A DNA stretch of 64,000 nt. Source: Glandiceps talaboti. Taxonomy: Eukaryota; Hemichordata; Enteropneusta; Spengelidae. Under the pieces are notes generated by a model. It was given only the letters and a program-made list of their open reading frames with translations. It did not search any database and had not been told where the DNA came from. The stretch covers positions 18,944,709-19,008,708 of the forward strand of contig NC_135565.1 of the NCBI RefSeq assembly GCF_964340395.1, given 5' to 3'. Position 1 is the stretch's first letter, and every line of letters begins with the position of its first letter. A program made the translations under genes and the position numbers. This document shows, in pieces, positions 1 to 12,200 of this stretch.

Positions 1-51
1 AATTTGTGTTTTATAAAATCATTCTCGGGTTTACTAGAAAGTGTTCAATGA

Positions 52-244
52 ATGCACAACACAACACAACACAACACAACACAACACAGCACAACACAGC
101 ACAGCACAGTACAGCACAACACAACACAGCACAACACAACACAACACAGCACGGCACGGCACAACACAGCACAGCACAGCACAACACAACACAACACAAC
201 ACAGCACAACACAACACAACACAACACAACACAACACAACACAA
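52..244. repeat. ACAAC/ACAGC pentanucleotide microsatellite
   Basis: Uninterrupted period-5 repeat (acaac with scattered acagc variants). The same array with the same flanks occurs at 41,712-41,964, and longer, more degenerate relatives lie at 23,150-23,706 and 23,936-24,122. It sits at the start of the duplicated unit. Open frames across it (TQHN or LCCVV repeats) are artefacts of the period. Confidence 0.97.
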
Positions 245-3200
245 TGTTAGATAATCTATACTCTCAAAGTTCTATTCTAACTGTTAACTGTGGGCATTAT
301 AAACATCAGGTCTTTGTGTTCAGAGCTCAGGCCTAACCTTATTTGGTTCCGGTTACCCGACCCCATCTGTTTTTTTCACTTCCGACCCTAAACTTTTTAC
401 GTATTCGAGAGAAAAAATAATAAAATCGCAAAAATTGTGAAGTCTCACGAGAAATAGTTGATGCGGAAACTATCATCAACTAACAAAGACACTCTAAAAC
501 CGTTCTTACATCTGATAGCAAGACATAAACAACACAAAGACCATTTGGAAAACAATGAAAAACCTGAACTAGACACTCACACAGAAAAAAAATAAAATAG
601 AAAATCTACCTACCCCACCTATTCTAAAATTGAGCGTAACCGGAACCACACAATGTTTTTTTTTTATTATATCTAAGTGCTAACATGTCAATATCTTAAT
701 AATACGTTTTTTTTTTTTTATATTTCCATGTATTATTTCATACGATCAAAACTTTCACTTTGTACAGTGTTTCCTGATTCCAATAGTGGAGGCTTGGTTT
801 GTGTTGCGTTTAGTGTTTCTAAAGGTGGGAAAAAGTTTTACTTGCATACAAATCTTTTATAACTTTACACCAAATAGTCATCATCAATGTTGTGGTCATT
901 AGTAATTATCATATTCCCTTTTTTCATCTCCCCCAGCGTGTAAATGGATTGTCATTTATTTCAATATTCTCTAGAAGCTACATATAGTGAAAACGTTTAT
1001 CGAAGTCGACGGCATCTTGACTTCTCAATGAATAGTATAGTCCGTGCCACCACTCCCTATGTATATCGAAGCCCGCCCCCTTACGGTCGGAAGATGACGG
1101 CAAGATCTAGACGTTCGCCAGGTTACTTTGTTTCTGTCTCTTTTCAGACGAACCACGACATTTCTCTAGTAAGGGTAATTTAAAGGCATGGTTGCCTAAT
1201 GACAGGACAAAACTTTCGACTTGCAATAAATCAATGCTTTACATAGAAAGACAGACAAGGAGTCTGTAACAGAAAACAAGCTGTCAATCATTTGACAAAA
1301 ACCTATTATTTCGGATCACGAATTGATCGATATTCAACAATTAAGTAGTCCAACTTGATATTTTTGTTCTCCACCAACATCAGGTTTTTCGAGATTAATC
1401 TTCAAACACAATTTCAGATTTTCTGAATGTAGTAAATTAGATAAATTTCATGTTATGGGTGTTTGGAAGAAATGCAACAGACGTTGATATATAGAAGTTC
1501 AGTTACAAGATGTATCTCCTTATGCAACTCAATGTTACAGTTTCGGTCACAGAATAACTCAACCAGTGTTATTTTGCACTTGTATGGTTTCACGGTTGAG
1601 TTGATCATCTAGGATTTGATATTAATTGTTCGAGGCAAGACTGGCCGCTCACGTGCGATTTAGGCTATATTTGAAAAAAGAGAAGAAGAAATGGTCTGTA
1701 AATGTTTCAGTTGCTCCTATGCATTTTAAATCGACGTGTGACAGTGAGTTTACAGCTATTTTTTTTCGACTCAACCATGGTTGAGGTCGACGAACACTTT
1801 GTATTGTGTCTGGGGGTACTTGATGCTACTTGATGCTACACCAATAGAAAAAAACGAGTGCTGCCCAATTTACTTTTAATTGGGCCACACATCTCTATCT
1901 GAAAAATCAAAGCATTTGGTTCTATTCAAAACCAAAGAGGTCAGACGAGGTCAATGTGAACCCGATAACCAGGTTGTGTTTACTATGCGGCTATCAAGAG
2001 CTACGGCGTCTATCGATTATAATTTCGTGAGCTATTGTAAAGTCTGTTTACTCTGTATCTAACCCTGGTTTGACAGTTGAATTAAAGGTCAGAAAATTTG
2101 TCATTTTGTGGTGATAGAAATAAATTCTTATCGATTTTATGTGTCTGAATATCAGTTTGTACCTGGAGGAACAATCCCATCTCATGTCTGTGTGTCGATT
2201 GTCAACTTTACCCACACTGATATATTAAGATAGAGCTAGAAATACATTAAAGCTGGATTAGCTACAACTAGAACGTTTTAACTAGATTATTCGATAGAAT
2301 GATTTACTTGTAATATCGTACACGTTGAACCGTATTGAATCTACTGTTGGTAAACATATTTGTGTAGTTGCTGTACATATAATGTGGTACAATAAATCGG
2401 TACACACCCTAAAATGTGCACCCTAACGTATCACAATGTCAACCTGTACAACCTCTAATTAACACGTACAATGTTCAACTACTGGTATTTTAGTGAATAT
2501 ATCGTCATTTGTCTGATTGAGAAAAATAGTAATACAGCTAGTCCAGCTTTAAGAACAATCTGTGACATATGTAGCTAGTATATCATAACTACAACTTCAT
2601 CAGCTGACCATACGTTTCTCTGAGTTATGACGTCATAGAACACAACGAATCTAATTTGAAGTTTTAAGTATCAAGATCACTGCTATAGATCTTTGGAGGT
2701 TTTTCTCTTTAAGGGGAACAATGCCACAAACTGTGTTTATATTTTGGGGATAAATTTGTGTTGGATATTAAAAAACGTATAGCAGTATTCTACTTACTGA
2801 AACATACCATGATTTGTGATTGACTGAACTCAACCCTAGTATTAACATATAGCATACAAGTGAACCGATGACGTAATTTATTATACGTATACAAAATAAT
2901 GTCAAGGAAATCCCAACTATGTAGTTAACTGTTCTAATAATGTCAGAAGACAATTGTAATGTCATAGAAGACATTAACATTATACTAGAATAGTTAGGAA
3001 ATACATATTTTCACTTTAGTAGAAAGATTATGAACTCAGTTTGTGCCACGTTAATCAACAAAAGTTAGTATGTGACTTCCCACGAGTAGTCCTCCTACGG
3101 TCCCACCCATATATATCGCAGCCTGGAATCGGACAAAGGCAAGATTATAAATTATTGATATATCAAAGTGGTTTTCTGTACATCATATTATTTATCTATT

Positions 3201-4730
3201 TGCATATTCTCAATATGTTACATATGGAAGGACAATACAGTACAGTCAGACACATTGCAATGGAACTAGACACAGTATCAATTATTCACCATGACTAGCT
3301 ATACGATGTGGCGGTATCTTTAGACCTGATGTGACCTGCTTACCTGTGTGTACTGTGTTCTTGTTTATCGTGTTCTTGTACCAGGTGGTACAAACAAGGA
3401 CAGTTTACGAGACATAATTACGTTACCCAGATCTCAGATCTCTGCACAGATTACTATAGTGTACTATATAGTGTACAGCGTCTAGAGACAGTATAGATAT
3501 AACACGTAGCAACATCGCTGGGGCTGCAATGATACAGGAAAATCCTCTAAAATGACCATCAATACTTAGACCTGGATCAATTAAATTGCAGGAACCATTT
3601 ATCATATTTCATCAATTGTCCACTGTTAATAGGATGAAAAACAAGAAAAACAAAAGAATAGGTCCTTCTAAGGCTAACTCTTTGATTATCAAGTTCCTGC
3701 ATTCATGAGTGTACCGTACGTTCCAGCACAGAACTCAGACAATCTGCGGGAATTCGTTCTAGCTTGGCGGCCCAATATAATCCATACACATGTTCTTACA
3801 AGACGACACGATCCACACAGAAACTCCGAGGCCTCTTTTATTTTATCACAGACACCATTATAACATTGTTGAAACAGTTACAATTCATCTAATATTATAA
3901 TGTATAATGTCATGAACTTTTTCGATCTCATCCGAAAATAGAACGGCATCATGTCTTAACTACATGTACATATCTACATACCAAAAGGTGTAACTAGTTG
4001 ACATTATTATAAGGCGATTCGAGGTAAGGAACAATATATGAAACTGTGCAACCAGGTGTCTATCTTGGCTTTTGTAAACCATTTACACATTGCTGTCTTC
4101 TTCCCTCGTTTGTACAAAGACATGTTACGAATACTACACATTCGGAGACAAATTAACAAAATAAAACACATTCTCATCATTTTTAGAGGTCATACCGGGC
4201 AAATCAATAATAAAAGTACGGTTTAATTTTTTGATGGGAGGGGTGAAATACAGCCACTTGTAACCGACCGATTGGTTGTTACTTTATCTACTAAATATTA
4301 ATAAGTTATTGCCTAACTGTTTTGTACTCAATCTACACTACCACATATTACTTGCTCAGTCGCCTTTCGTCGTTCACAGAGTGAGCACTGAGCAAATCAT
4401 TGGATTACACCATACGTTGGTGTATATATTTCCAGTAACGCCGTCTTTTTAGAACCGCCTTTCAATTACATATAATTCCCGACTGTAGAACGTGTTTCTA
4501 TATGTCACCAAATACGCGGAAATTGTTGCTGATTTCGTCATTAAACCTGTATGTGTCTTTATTAACGGATAGCCAGACGTACGCATCACTGAATGATAGA
4601 GTGCACGGGACATAACTCTCTGTAATTCCAGTAACTTCTCGTACATGTTCAGACGTCAAAGAGAACTGAATTGAGAGGTGAGTGGTTTAAGTTGTATTTT
4701 TTATTAACTCTGTATATATTTATTTATATA

Positions 4731-4819
<89 letters not shown>

Positions 4820-5981
4820 GTGTGTGTATGTATGTATGTATGTATGTATGTATGTATGTATGTATGTATGTATTTAATTTATTGCTTGCTTTCATTTGTA
4901 AGGGTAGAATGACGCCATTTTTTTTTGTAAATTAGATTCGGTCAGATTTGACAGTATTAATCTGATCTTACAGCAAACGGTTTCATTTTGTGTCAATTCT
5001 CTTGAATTTAAACGTGTACAGGAATATTTGTTACCTTTAATGAAAAGTTGAAACTAAAGCTAATATTATGATCGATAACAATCGTATACCAGGGTTTATC
5101 GGCATAACCATAGACAAGGTCTGTGGGCTAACAAACCACACTTCTATCAATACATTAATACAAGGGAAACTTACTTTTGCGTAATCGTCTGTGTGATTGC
5201 TATACAAGACACTACCATGATCAAATTCAGCATTTTTATACCAACCTTGAAAGGGCCAGTCTGTCAATCTATAGTGTTCCGTAGTAATTATACATGATAG
5301 CTTATAATCAGTAGTTCACATATCATTAATGAATTTATAACGTCGATAAGAGTTAAACTTAGCAAAAAGACATTTACAGGTCGATGAGAATTTGATATAG
5401 TTGGTTATATTACTGTATAATTGTGATAAAGTTCAACTATCTGTTCTGTCTATCAGTAATGTATACAAGTCTAAAATGGTTTGGGATTGCCGTCAGTGTT
5501 ATAAATCACACTGTCAATTTAAAATCATAAAGTCGGCAGCCCATGAGAAATTAATTCAAAATCACAACTTAATATTCCATCCGAGATTGTCAGTAAATTG
5601 TAATCACACCAGCCATAGGTCAATTTTTGTGTTTTTATAGACTTGCCAATCGCTACAACCTTAAGCTTATACATGTAGTTTTTAAACGTTTGACTGACAA
5701 TTGTGAATTAATTTTGAAAACGTATCAAACGTTGAGTTATACATATTTTAAGATAGTGATATTGATACAGTATAAGAATATTTAAACAAATTAACGTTTA
5801 TTTATTTATTTACTTACTTGGACGCGGATTGGGCTCGATTTTTTTTTGTCTCAGCTCCAACTCTCCAAACATAATGGCCACGGCGTTAGGTTATCCCTTT
5901 TTTAACATCCCTTTTCGACCTCTATTTGTAACGCCACGTTGCTGCTAGCTGATTGGTGCAGTTTATTCCAACAGGTTCAAG
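245..5981. other. Unit A upstream intergenic region, no gene recognised
   Basis: About 5.7 kb before the first coding exon. It aligns nearly base for base with 41,965-47,838 of unit B, so conservation between the copies says nothing about coding here. Short open frames (for example 944-1183 and 3041-3298) have no recognisable motif. A microsatellite lies at 4,734-4,873, and a block of about 650 bp (4,700-5,355) is absent from unit B. Promoter and any 5' untranslated exon of gene A should lie in this stretch, but I see no convincing core promoter motif. A cag/gt sequence at 5,972-5,976, just before the ATG, could be a 5' UTR splice acceptor, but its pyrimidine tract is poor. Confidence 0.6.
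4734..4873. repeat. (TCTG)n followed by (TGTA)n microsatellite
   Basis: About 84 bp of tctg repeat, a short tg run, then about 50 bp of tgta repeat. It lies in the block present only in unit A. The open frames over it (CLSV, MYVC, TDRQ) come from the repeat. Confidence 0.97.
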
Positions 5982-7263
5982 ATGAATACCAAGTCCATGA
6001 ATGAAAATACATCTGTTCTGATCATTTGTGACAGGTGGGGGTCTCCATTTCTCAAAGGTACTCCAGCCGCCGTCAGACTGCTTGCGCGTCTATTTCAGAC
6101 ATTAGGTCTTAAAGTGTCTTGTCTTGTATTAAAAGTAACAGAGGAAGAAATAGAAGAAGCGAAAAGGGATAATATTGAGCTAATTTGCCCAAACCCTCCC
6201 GGTACCCTTCGATATGCAAAACCACATCGAGAATGGCTATATGCATGTGAAATGTTCTACCCAAACGTTTCAAAAATGAAACCCAAAGTGCAAATTGTGT
6301 TTGGCTTTGCTATGACGACGTCCGAGGCAACCTTGATAATCAAAGATCGGATTTTGTCGATGGCCAAGTACTATATTGCATTTCTTTGGCCAACTGATGT
6401 TACCCCTCCAAGTATACTAGGTTGTGATGCAACTGAATTGGCACGTCGTGTTGGACACTTGGATGAAGAAATGGAGTCTGCCCATGGTATGGTCTCGTTA
6501 GATCAGAAGACCTTTGATCATTTCAATCAGAGATTCCAAGAATTTACTGAGAATCACTTTAAGATTTACCCCCAACCGGATGATACATATTTGAAAAGGG
6601 ACCAACCAACGGTCCCAACCGGAGATTATGAGCGTAGAATTTTATCATTTCTAGAGGAACATGACTTAGATAACATGCAGAGCCATAAACTTCTAGCAAA
6701 AGGTATGAATAAAGTGGCCGAGCTCTACGATGGGGGGAAAAAACAACCACCAATATGGAAAATTCTTGGTCTTCCCGAAGGCACAGAATCTGATATTCAG
6801 AATAAACTTGATCCACATCCACATCTTGATATTAAACCCTCCTCTATGCCAACTTTCAAGTATATGCAAAGAGAGTTCCTTAGTTCGCATCTTGTCCTAA
6901 TCCCGCCATCCCCTGGAATGAATTCCCTCCATCTCATGTTGTCTGCTATGGCGATCGGAATACCTTTCATTGTTTCTAAGTACACCACCTGTCACGATTT
7001 TATCAGAACACATTTTGAAGACTATGAGAACGCAACGGTAGTTGACATGAAAGATGTGGATAAGTTTACAGACCAAATTGTATTGATTCTTCAAAAGCCA
7101 AACGTGTACTTTAAGAAAGCAGCTGAAATGAAAACGAGGCTTCGTACTGAGGTGTTGCCGTCCATGAACAACATGAATGAAAACTTTCTGGACAAAGTGA
7201 GACAACATCTCGATGACATGAAAACAGAGGAAGTACCAGAAGCCGAACATTCAGACACATCAG
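5982..7263 (+). CDS. Gene A exon 1: GT-B-like domain
   Basis: Encodes residues 1-427 plus one base. An N-terminal Rossmann-like start ([19 protein letters not shown], residues 12-30) and a C-terminal half with [22 protein letters not shown] (308-329) resemble the two halves of GT4-type GT-B glycosyltransferases. The middle segment ([15 protein letters not shown], 167-181) also fits. In active members the second region carries an E-x7-E pair; here neither Glu is present, so catalysis is doubtful. The donor is cag/gtaaat after 7,263. Reading through it would add about 29 residues with a hydrophobic tail, ending at 7,352, a possible intron-retention isoform. The fold assignment is by eye. Confidence 0.75.
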
Positions 7264-8782
7264 GTAAATCTTGGATGTTTGTCAATCCTTCAAGATTACT
7301 CAGAGCGATCTCATTCTACCTCATCGTTTTAAACGCCGTATTGGTAAATTAAGGGCATTATACTTGACAGAAAAGGGAATATATTTTACATTGCAAATCA
7401 TCTAAATTTTGAAACGTTGTTATAACCATATAATAAGAGATTAAAGATAACCTACCAAATAATTTGACAGATAATGTTGGAATAGAAAGATTTTAAACAT
7501 TTCAAAGAATATATTGTTCATGGAAATCACGGTAGAACCTCGATAACATTTCGATCGATGCAAAATTCAGAAAAAAATACACTTATAATGCAAAACTTCA
7601 ATTTATATTTATAAATGAAGAAAAAGAGAGCAATTGCAAATATTTCTTTACAGTTTTTATGTTGAGAAAATATTGAATGAACAATGGCATTTAAAGTAAT
7701 TTTGAACGCTAAACATGGAACAAAAACGAGACTGGCTTTATCTTAGCTAGCTGCACAATCATTTCATCCCAATTTCCATAAGTCTATTTAGAAAGGTAGA
7801 ATGATATAGGATTGGGGGTAACACGCTGTAGGATTGCTGCGAAATGATTTTTTTTGTTCAGCTAAGAATAAAGAAATGAAACAAGCTAAGATAAAAAATC
7901 AGCCTCGATACTGTTCCGGACTTCCCTTCAAACATTTTCCCTTTTGAATTTAGATAGTGGTGATGATTCATCAGGTATTCCTACTAAACGAGCAAGGTTA
8001 GATCTTCCCACGGATTCAGGAGAACACCATGATTCAGATGAAGTTAAGGATTCCACTGGACCCAAAGATGCTGCAAATTCAGGTGATATATTTGTTTCAT
8101 TATACACAATAAATATTCTCATTGTAAGATTTCTGCTAAGCCAGATCGAACGAATTATGGGCAAGTCTTGTAAGAAGTTGTCTCGAAAAGACTATATTCT
8201 CTAGCAGGTATATTTTTGGTGGACGATTTTTACTGCTAAAAATTATCTATAGAAAAGAGTTCGTTAAATATACTAGCTTTCTTTCATCACCTGTCGTAGT
8301 AATGCTATTCGGGAATTGTTCAACATAAAACTAGTATTTTTTTCCCCCAAAATAGGCGTTTATTAAAATTACGCACGAATAAATGCTAGACAGTGTGTCT
8401 ACTAATACGTAAAAATGGGCAGTTATCTCATGGTATCTGTTTACATTAAGTTGTTCACAGTATATACGATATATCAAAGTGTATGGAAGAATAAATAAGA
8501 ACACTAGGCTTCGTGAAGTCATTTTGACAACAAATATATTTATATATTCACTAGACGTTCAAACTTGATTTATTTTCAGTCACCGAAGACAACCCATCAG
8601 GACATAACTCAGAAACTATCTGTCATCAACCGTCAGCTGATCATCAAGACAACCCTAGTCCTGGTACGTTTTAATCTACTCCTTTCACAAAACAAAATAG
8701 TGCCAATGGCATTGTAAAACTGTATAACTTATGTTATTACCACAACTGAACTTTGTAGTTCAGTAGTGCTATAGGCATGGAA

Positions 8783-8821
<39 letters not shown>

Positions 8822-9199
8822 CAACTTAATTAAAGTCAATTAAAACTACTGAACCGATTGCCATGATATTTGGTGAGTATATTACCTTAGGTGTCTAGCT
8901 GTGAAATTGTTCAAATCAAAATGATCTTACCACGATGTGTGATTTGGGTATAAAAATGTGTCTTTTGGTCAAAAATCTATAATTCCCATAACTATAATTC
9001 CCAAACTACTAAGCAGATTGCACTCAAAGTTGGTGTGTTTAGATTAAGATTTGTTCATGACATGATGATCTCATCAGTGATAGGCAATTTAGGTCTAAAC
9101 AATTTTTTTGGGTCATAAATCTATAATTACAAAACTACTGAACAGATTGGGATGAAATTTAATGGGGATTCATCTGGGGATGTGTAGATCATCAGACAT

Positions 9200-9241
<42 letters not shown>

Positions 9242-12200
9242 AGCACGCACGCACACACACACACACACAGTTCAGTTGTGCTAAACATGTTATAATTGTT
9301 TCCAGAAATTGTGACTTAAAACCGTGTTCATCACATTTACCTGAAGCATGGGTAAAGTGATTAATTAGAATTCTTATAAAAATTAATACTAAATCACTTT
9401 TGAATTTATAATTTTTAAGAAAGTAGTAACACCAGAAATTCTCTTCTTTTCCTTTTAAACCAATCTAGAGAAGTCTGCATCAAATCCTACAGAAGATGTC
9501 TCTGACAAATCAGCTGATGATAAAGAGGAAAGTAATAATCCAGGTATGGCATTTATTTAAAAAAAATATTTGCATAAGTTCTCCCTTGTTACCTCATGAA
9601 GACTAAGAAAAAGGTCAGTGAAAATTGTCTTTTCAGAAACAGGGAAGAATCATAATTTTCTGTAGAGTTTAGATGGGTGCCTACAAAAATAACATGTATG
9701 TACATGTTGTGAAGAAAGGTATAATACAGTAATTTCATATCGACCTGAAAATCTCTAAAATTATAAGATATTTGTGAAATATTAATTATTAATATCTCTG
9801 ATTATCATCATTTCAACTACTCTATTTCATCAGGTGTTCCAGGAGGTAGTGGAGATGTCAGTCCAGCCACACATATAGAAGAAACAAGAAGTCCAGGTAT
9901 GTAATTTATTTCATGGTTTGATCGAGCTGGGGTAGATAGAATATTGTGATGTTTTAGAAAGAAACCACATATAAAAAGAGTATGTCTTGTGGCTATGGTG
10001 GACATGATGTGTGTGCATGAAGGGAGTGAGGTGTATTTCATTGTGTAGTGGGAGAGGAATACCACTATATTTGATTGTGTGTGTGTGAAGCCTAAGAGAG
10101 AGTGTGTATATCTGTATTAAAGTGGTCATGTAGATGTGTACGTGGTATTTATTTAAATTTAGATTTTTCATTTGTAAACCAATTCTATCATGGTTTCCTA
10201 TTTGAAAAATAAATGTGAAAAACTTTGACCAAGTCTGTGTTTATAACTCAATACATGTACATTGCAACAAATCTAAAATTTATTGAGTCACAAACAAGGA
10301 CTTGGCATATGTTGTTTCACATTGATTATTCAAGTAGGACGCCATGATAAAATTGTTTTATAAATTAGAAATCTAAACTAAATACCCAATCCTCATCCAT
10401 ATGGCCACTTTAAGAAAGGGGTGTTTTCTGTAAGTAGAGGGGTAGAGGGGGTGTATTCAGAGAGAGGTATTTTCTGTAAGTAGAGGGGGGTGTATTTCTA
10501 TGTGTTGATAGAGATATATTCCTGCATGTAGAGTGAGGGGGTTGTATTCTGTGTGCATGTGTAAAGAGAGATGGGGCATATTTCTAAGTGTTGAGAGAGA
10601 GGTGTATTTTTGTGAACAGAGGATGTATTTCTGTGTGTAGATTACTGTGTAGAGATATGTATATCTCTGTGTAGGGAGAGACGGCCATGTTTCTGTTTAA
10701 TATATAGCCTAGAGGCTGTGCAGAGATAGGTATATTTCTGTGAGTAGGGAGAGATGGCCATGTTTCTTTTAGTCTAGAGGCTGTGCAGAGATAGATATAT
10801 ATTTAGTCTAGAGGCTGTGTAGAGATAGTTGTATTTCTGTGAGTAGGGAGAGATGGCCATGTTCCTTTTAGTCTAGAGGCTATCTGTGGCTTCAAATCAG
10901 AAGACCATTGTTGCCATGGCATCTTGAATTTTCCTACTAGGACCATATTGGAAATGAGTGTTTAATTTTTTTTATATGCTAGTGTACTCAGCAGTTATAA
11001 ATATTGTCCAAATATGGTAAATTTGTCAGCTCATGACACTACTTATATATTGTTTACATCATTCCAATAGTTGGGGTTTACTCATGTACATGAACAACAT
11101 TTGGTTCATGACTTCTCACCTGATTCCTCTAGATGAGGTGAAGGAGATCTTCAGATTCAAAGCCATGGATAACCTCTAGGCATATTGTGTATTCCTATGT
11201 GTATAGATAGGTATATATTTCTGTAGTAGAGAGAAGGGGTGTATTTCTGAGTGCGGTTAAGGTGAGAACACCTACCTATCTAACCAATTAATCTTTTCTC
11301 TCAAGGTGACATTCCAGGAGGCAGTTCCACTGTAAGTCCAGCCACACATAAAGAGGAGACACGCAGTCCAGGTAGAGTACCTCTTAAATAAAATATATTG
11401 TTGATGCTTTTAGCAAGCAGTTACTTTATAGAGTATTTGTGGTGGACATGGTGTGTGTGTGTGTGTGTGTGTCAACAGAGTGGTGTATTGTCATGTGTTG
11501 ATATACATAAAGCCAGCCATTCAATAATAGTAATCATTGTATTTGTTTCACTGTTAATTATCCAAGTCTGTGCTGTGCTTTTCATTGAGAATTGTAAAAG
11601 TGACCATTCTAAAATGTTATATTGTAACACATTGAACACGGTGTCTGTTAACCTTTTGACCATAATGAAATAAATGAAATTTTTCTTTTATCTTCCATAC
11701 AGGACACATAACACTTCATGTAAACCCTGCAGGTGGTATTCCTAGAGAAGGTAGATCCATCGGAGAAGTAGAACATGCATACTTTAGAACAGAAGAAGTC
11801 CTTGAGGAAGCCCCTCAACATATCAATAACATTCACCCACATCTACATGTAGACAAAGTTGGGGGTAACAGTGTGTACTACACCATAGCCTGTGAGACTT
11901 TGGATGCCGTGGAGTGTTTATGGAAGAAATATGAAACCCTGAATCTCAACAAACTGATAACATCTACAACTATCACAGAGAAAACACTGAATGAAATTGG
12001 TGCTTCATACTTCTCAATACAGACTACACTGGATATTGTGGAATATGAACACTGTAAGAGAGAATTACTGGAAAGAGGTAACTATTGGTTTTGTGTAGAT
12101 TATAATAAGTAACTGCAATGCTGTCAAGGATTTTTGCTTTTATTAAACCATAAGTACCTGGAACAGATAATTTTCAACAGCATACGTACTACATTATGTG

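Noticed and set aside
944-1183. 79-codon frame conserved in both units (42,638-42,877)
   Set aside because: The whole region is nearly identical between units, so conservation is not informative; no motif or splice context.
7264-7352. Read-through of exon 1 giving a hydrophobic C-terminal tail
   Set aside because: Possible intron-retention isoform in copy A, but copy B stops after five codons, so it is not conserved; mentioned only in the exon entry.
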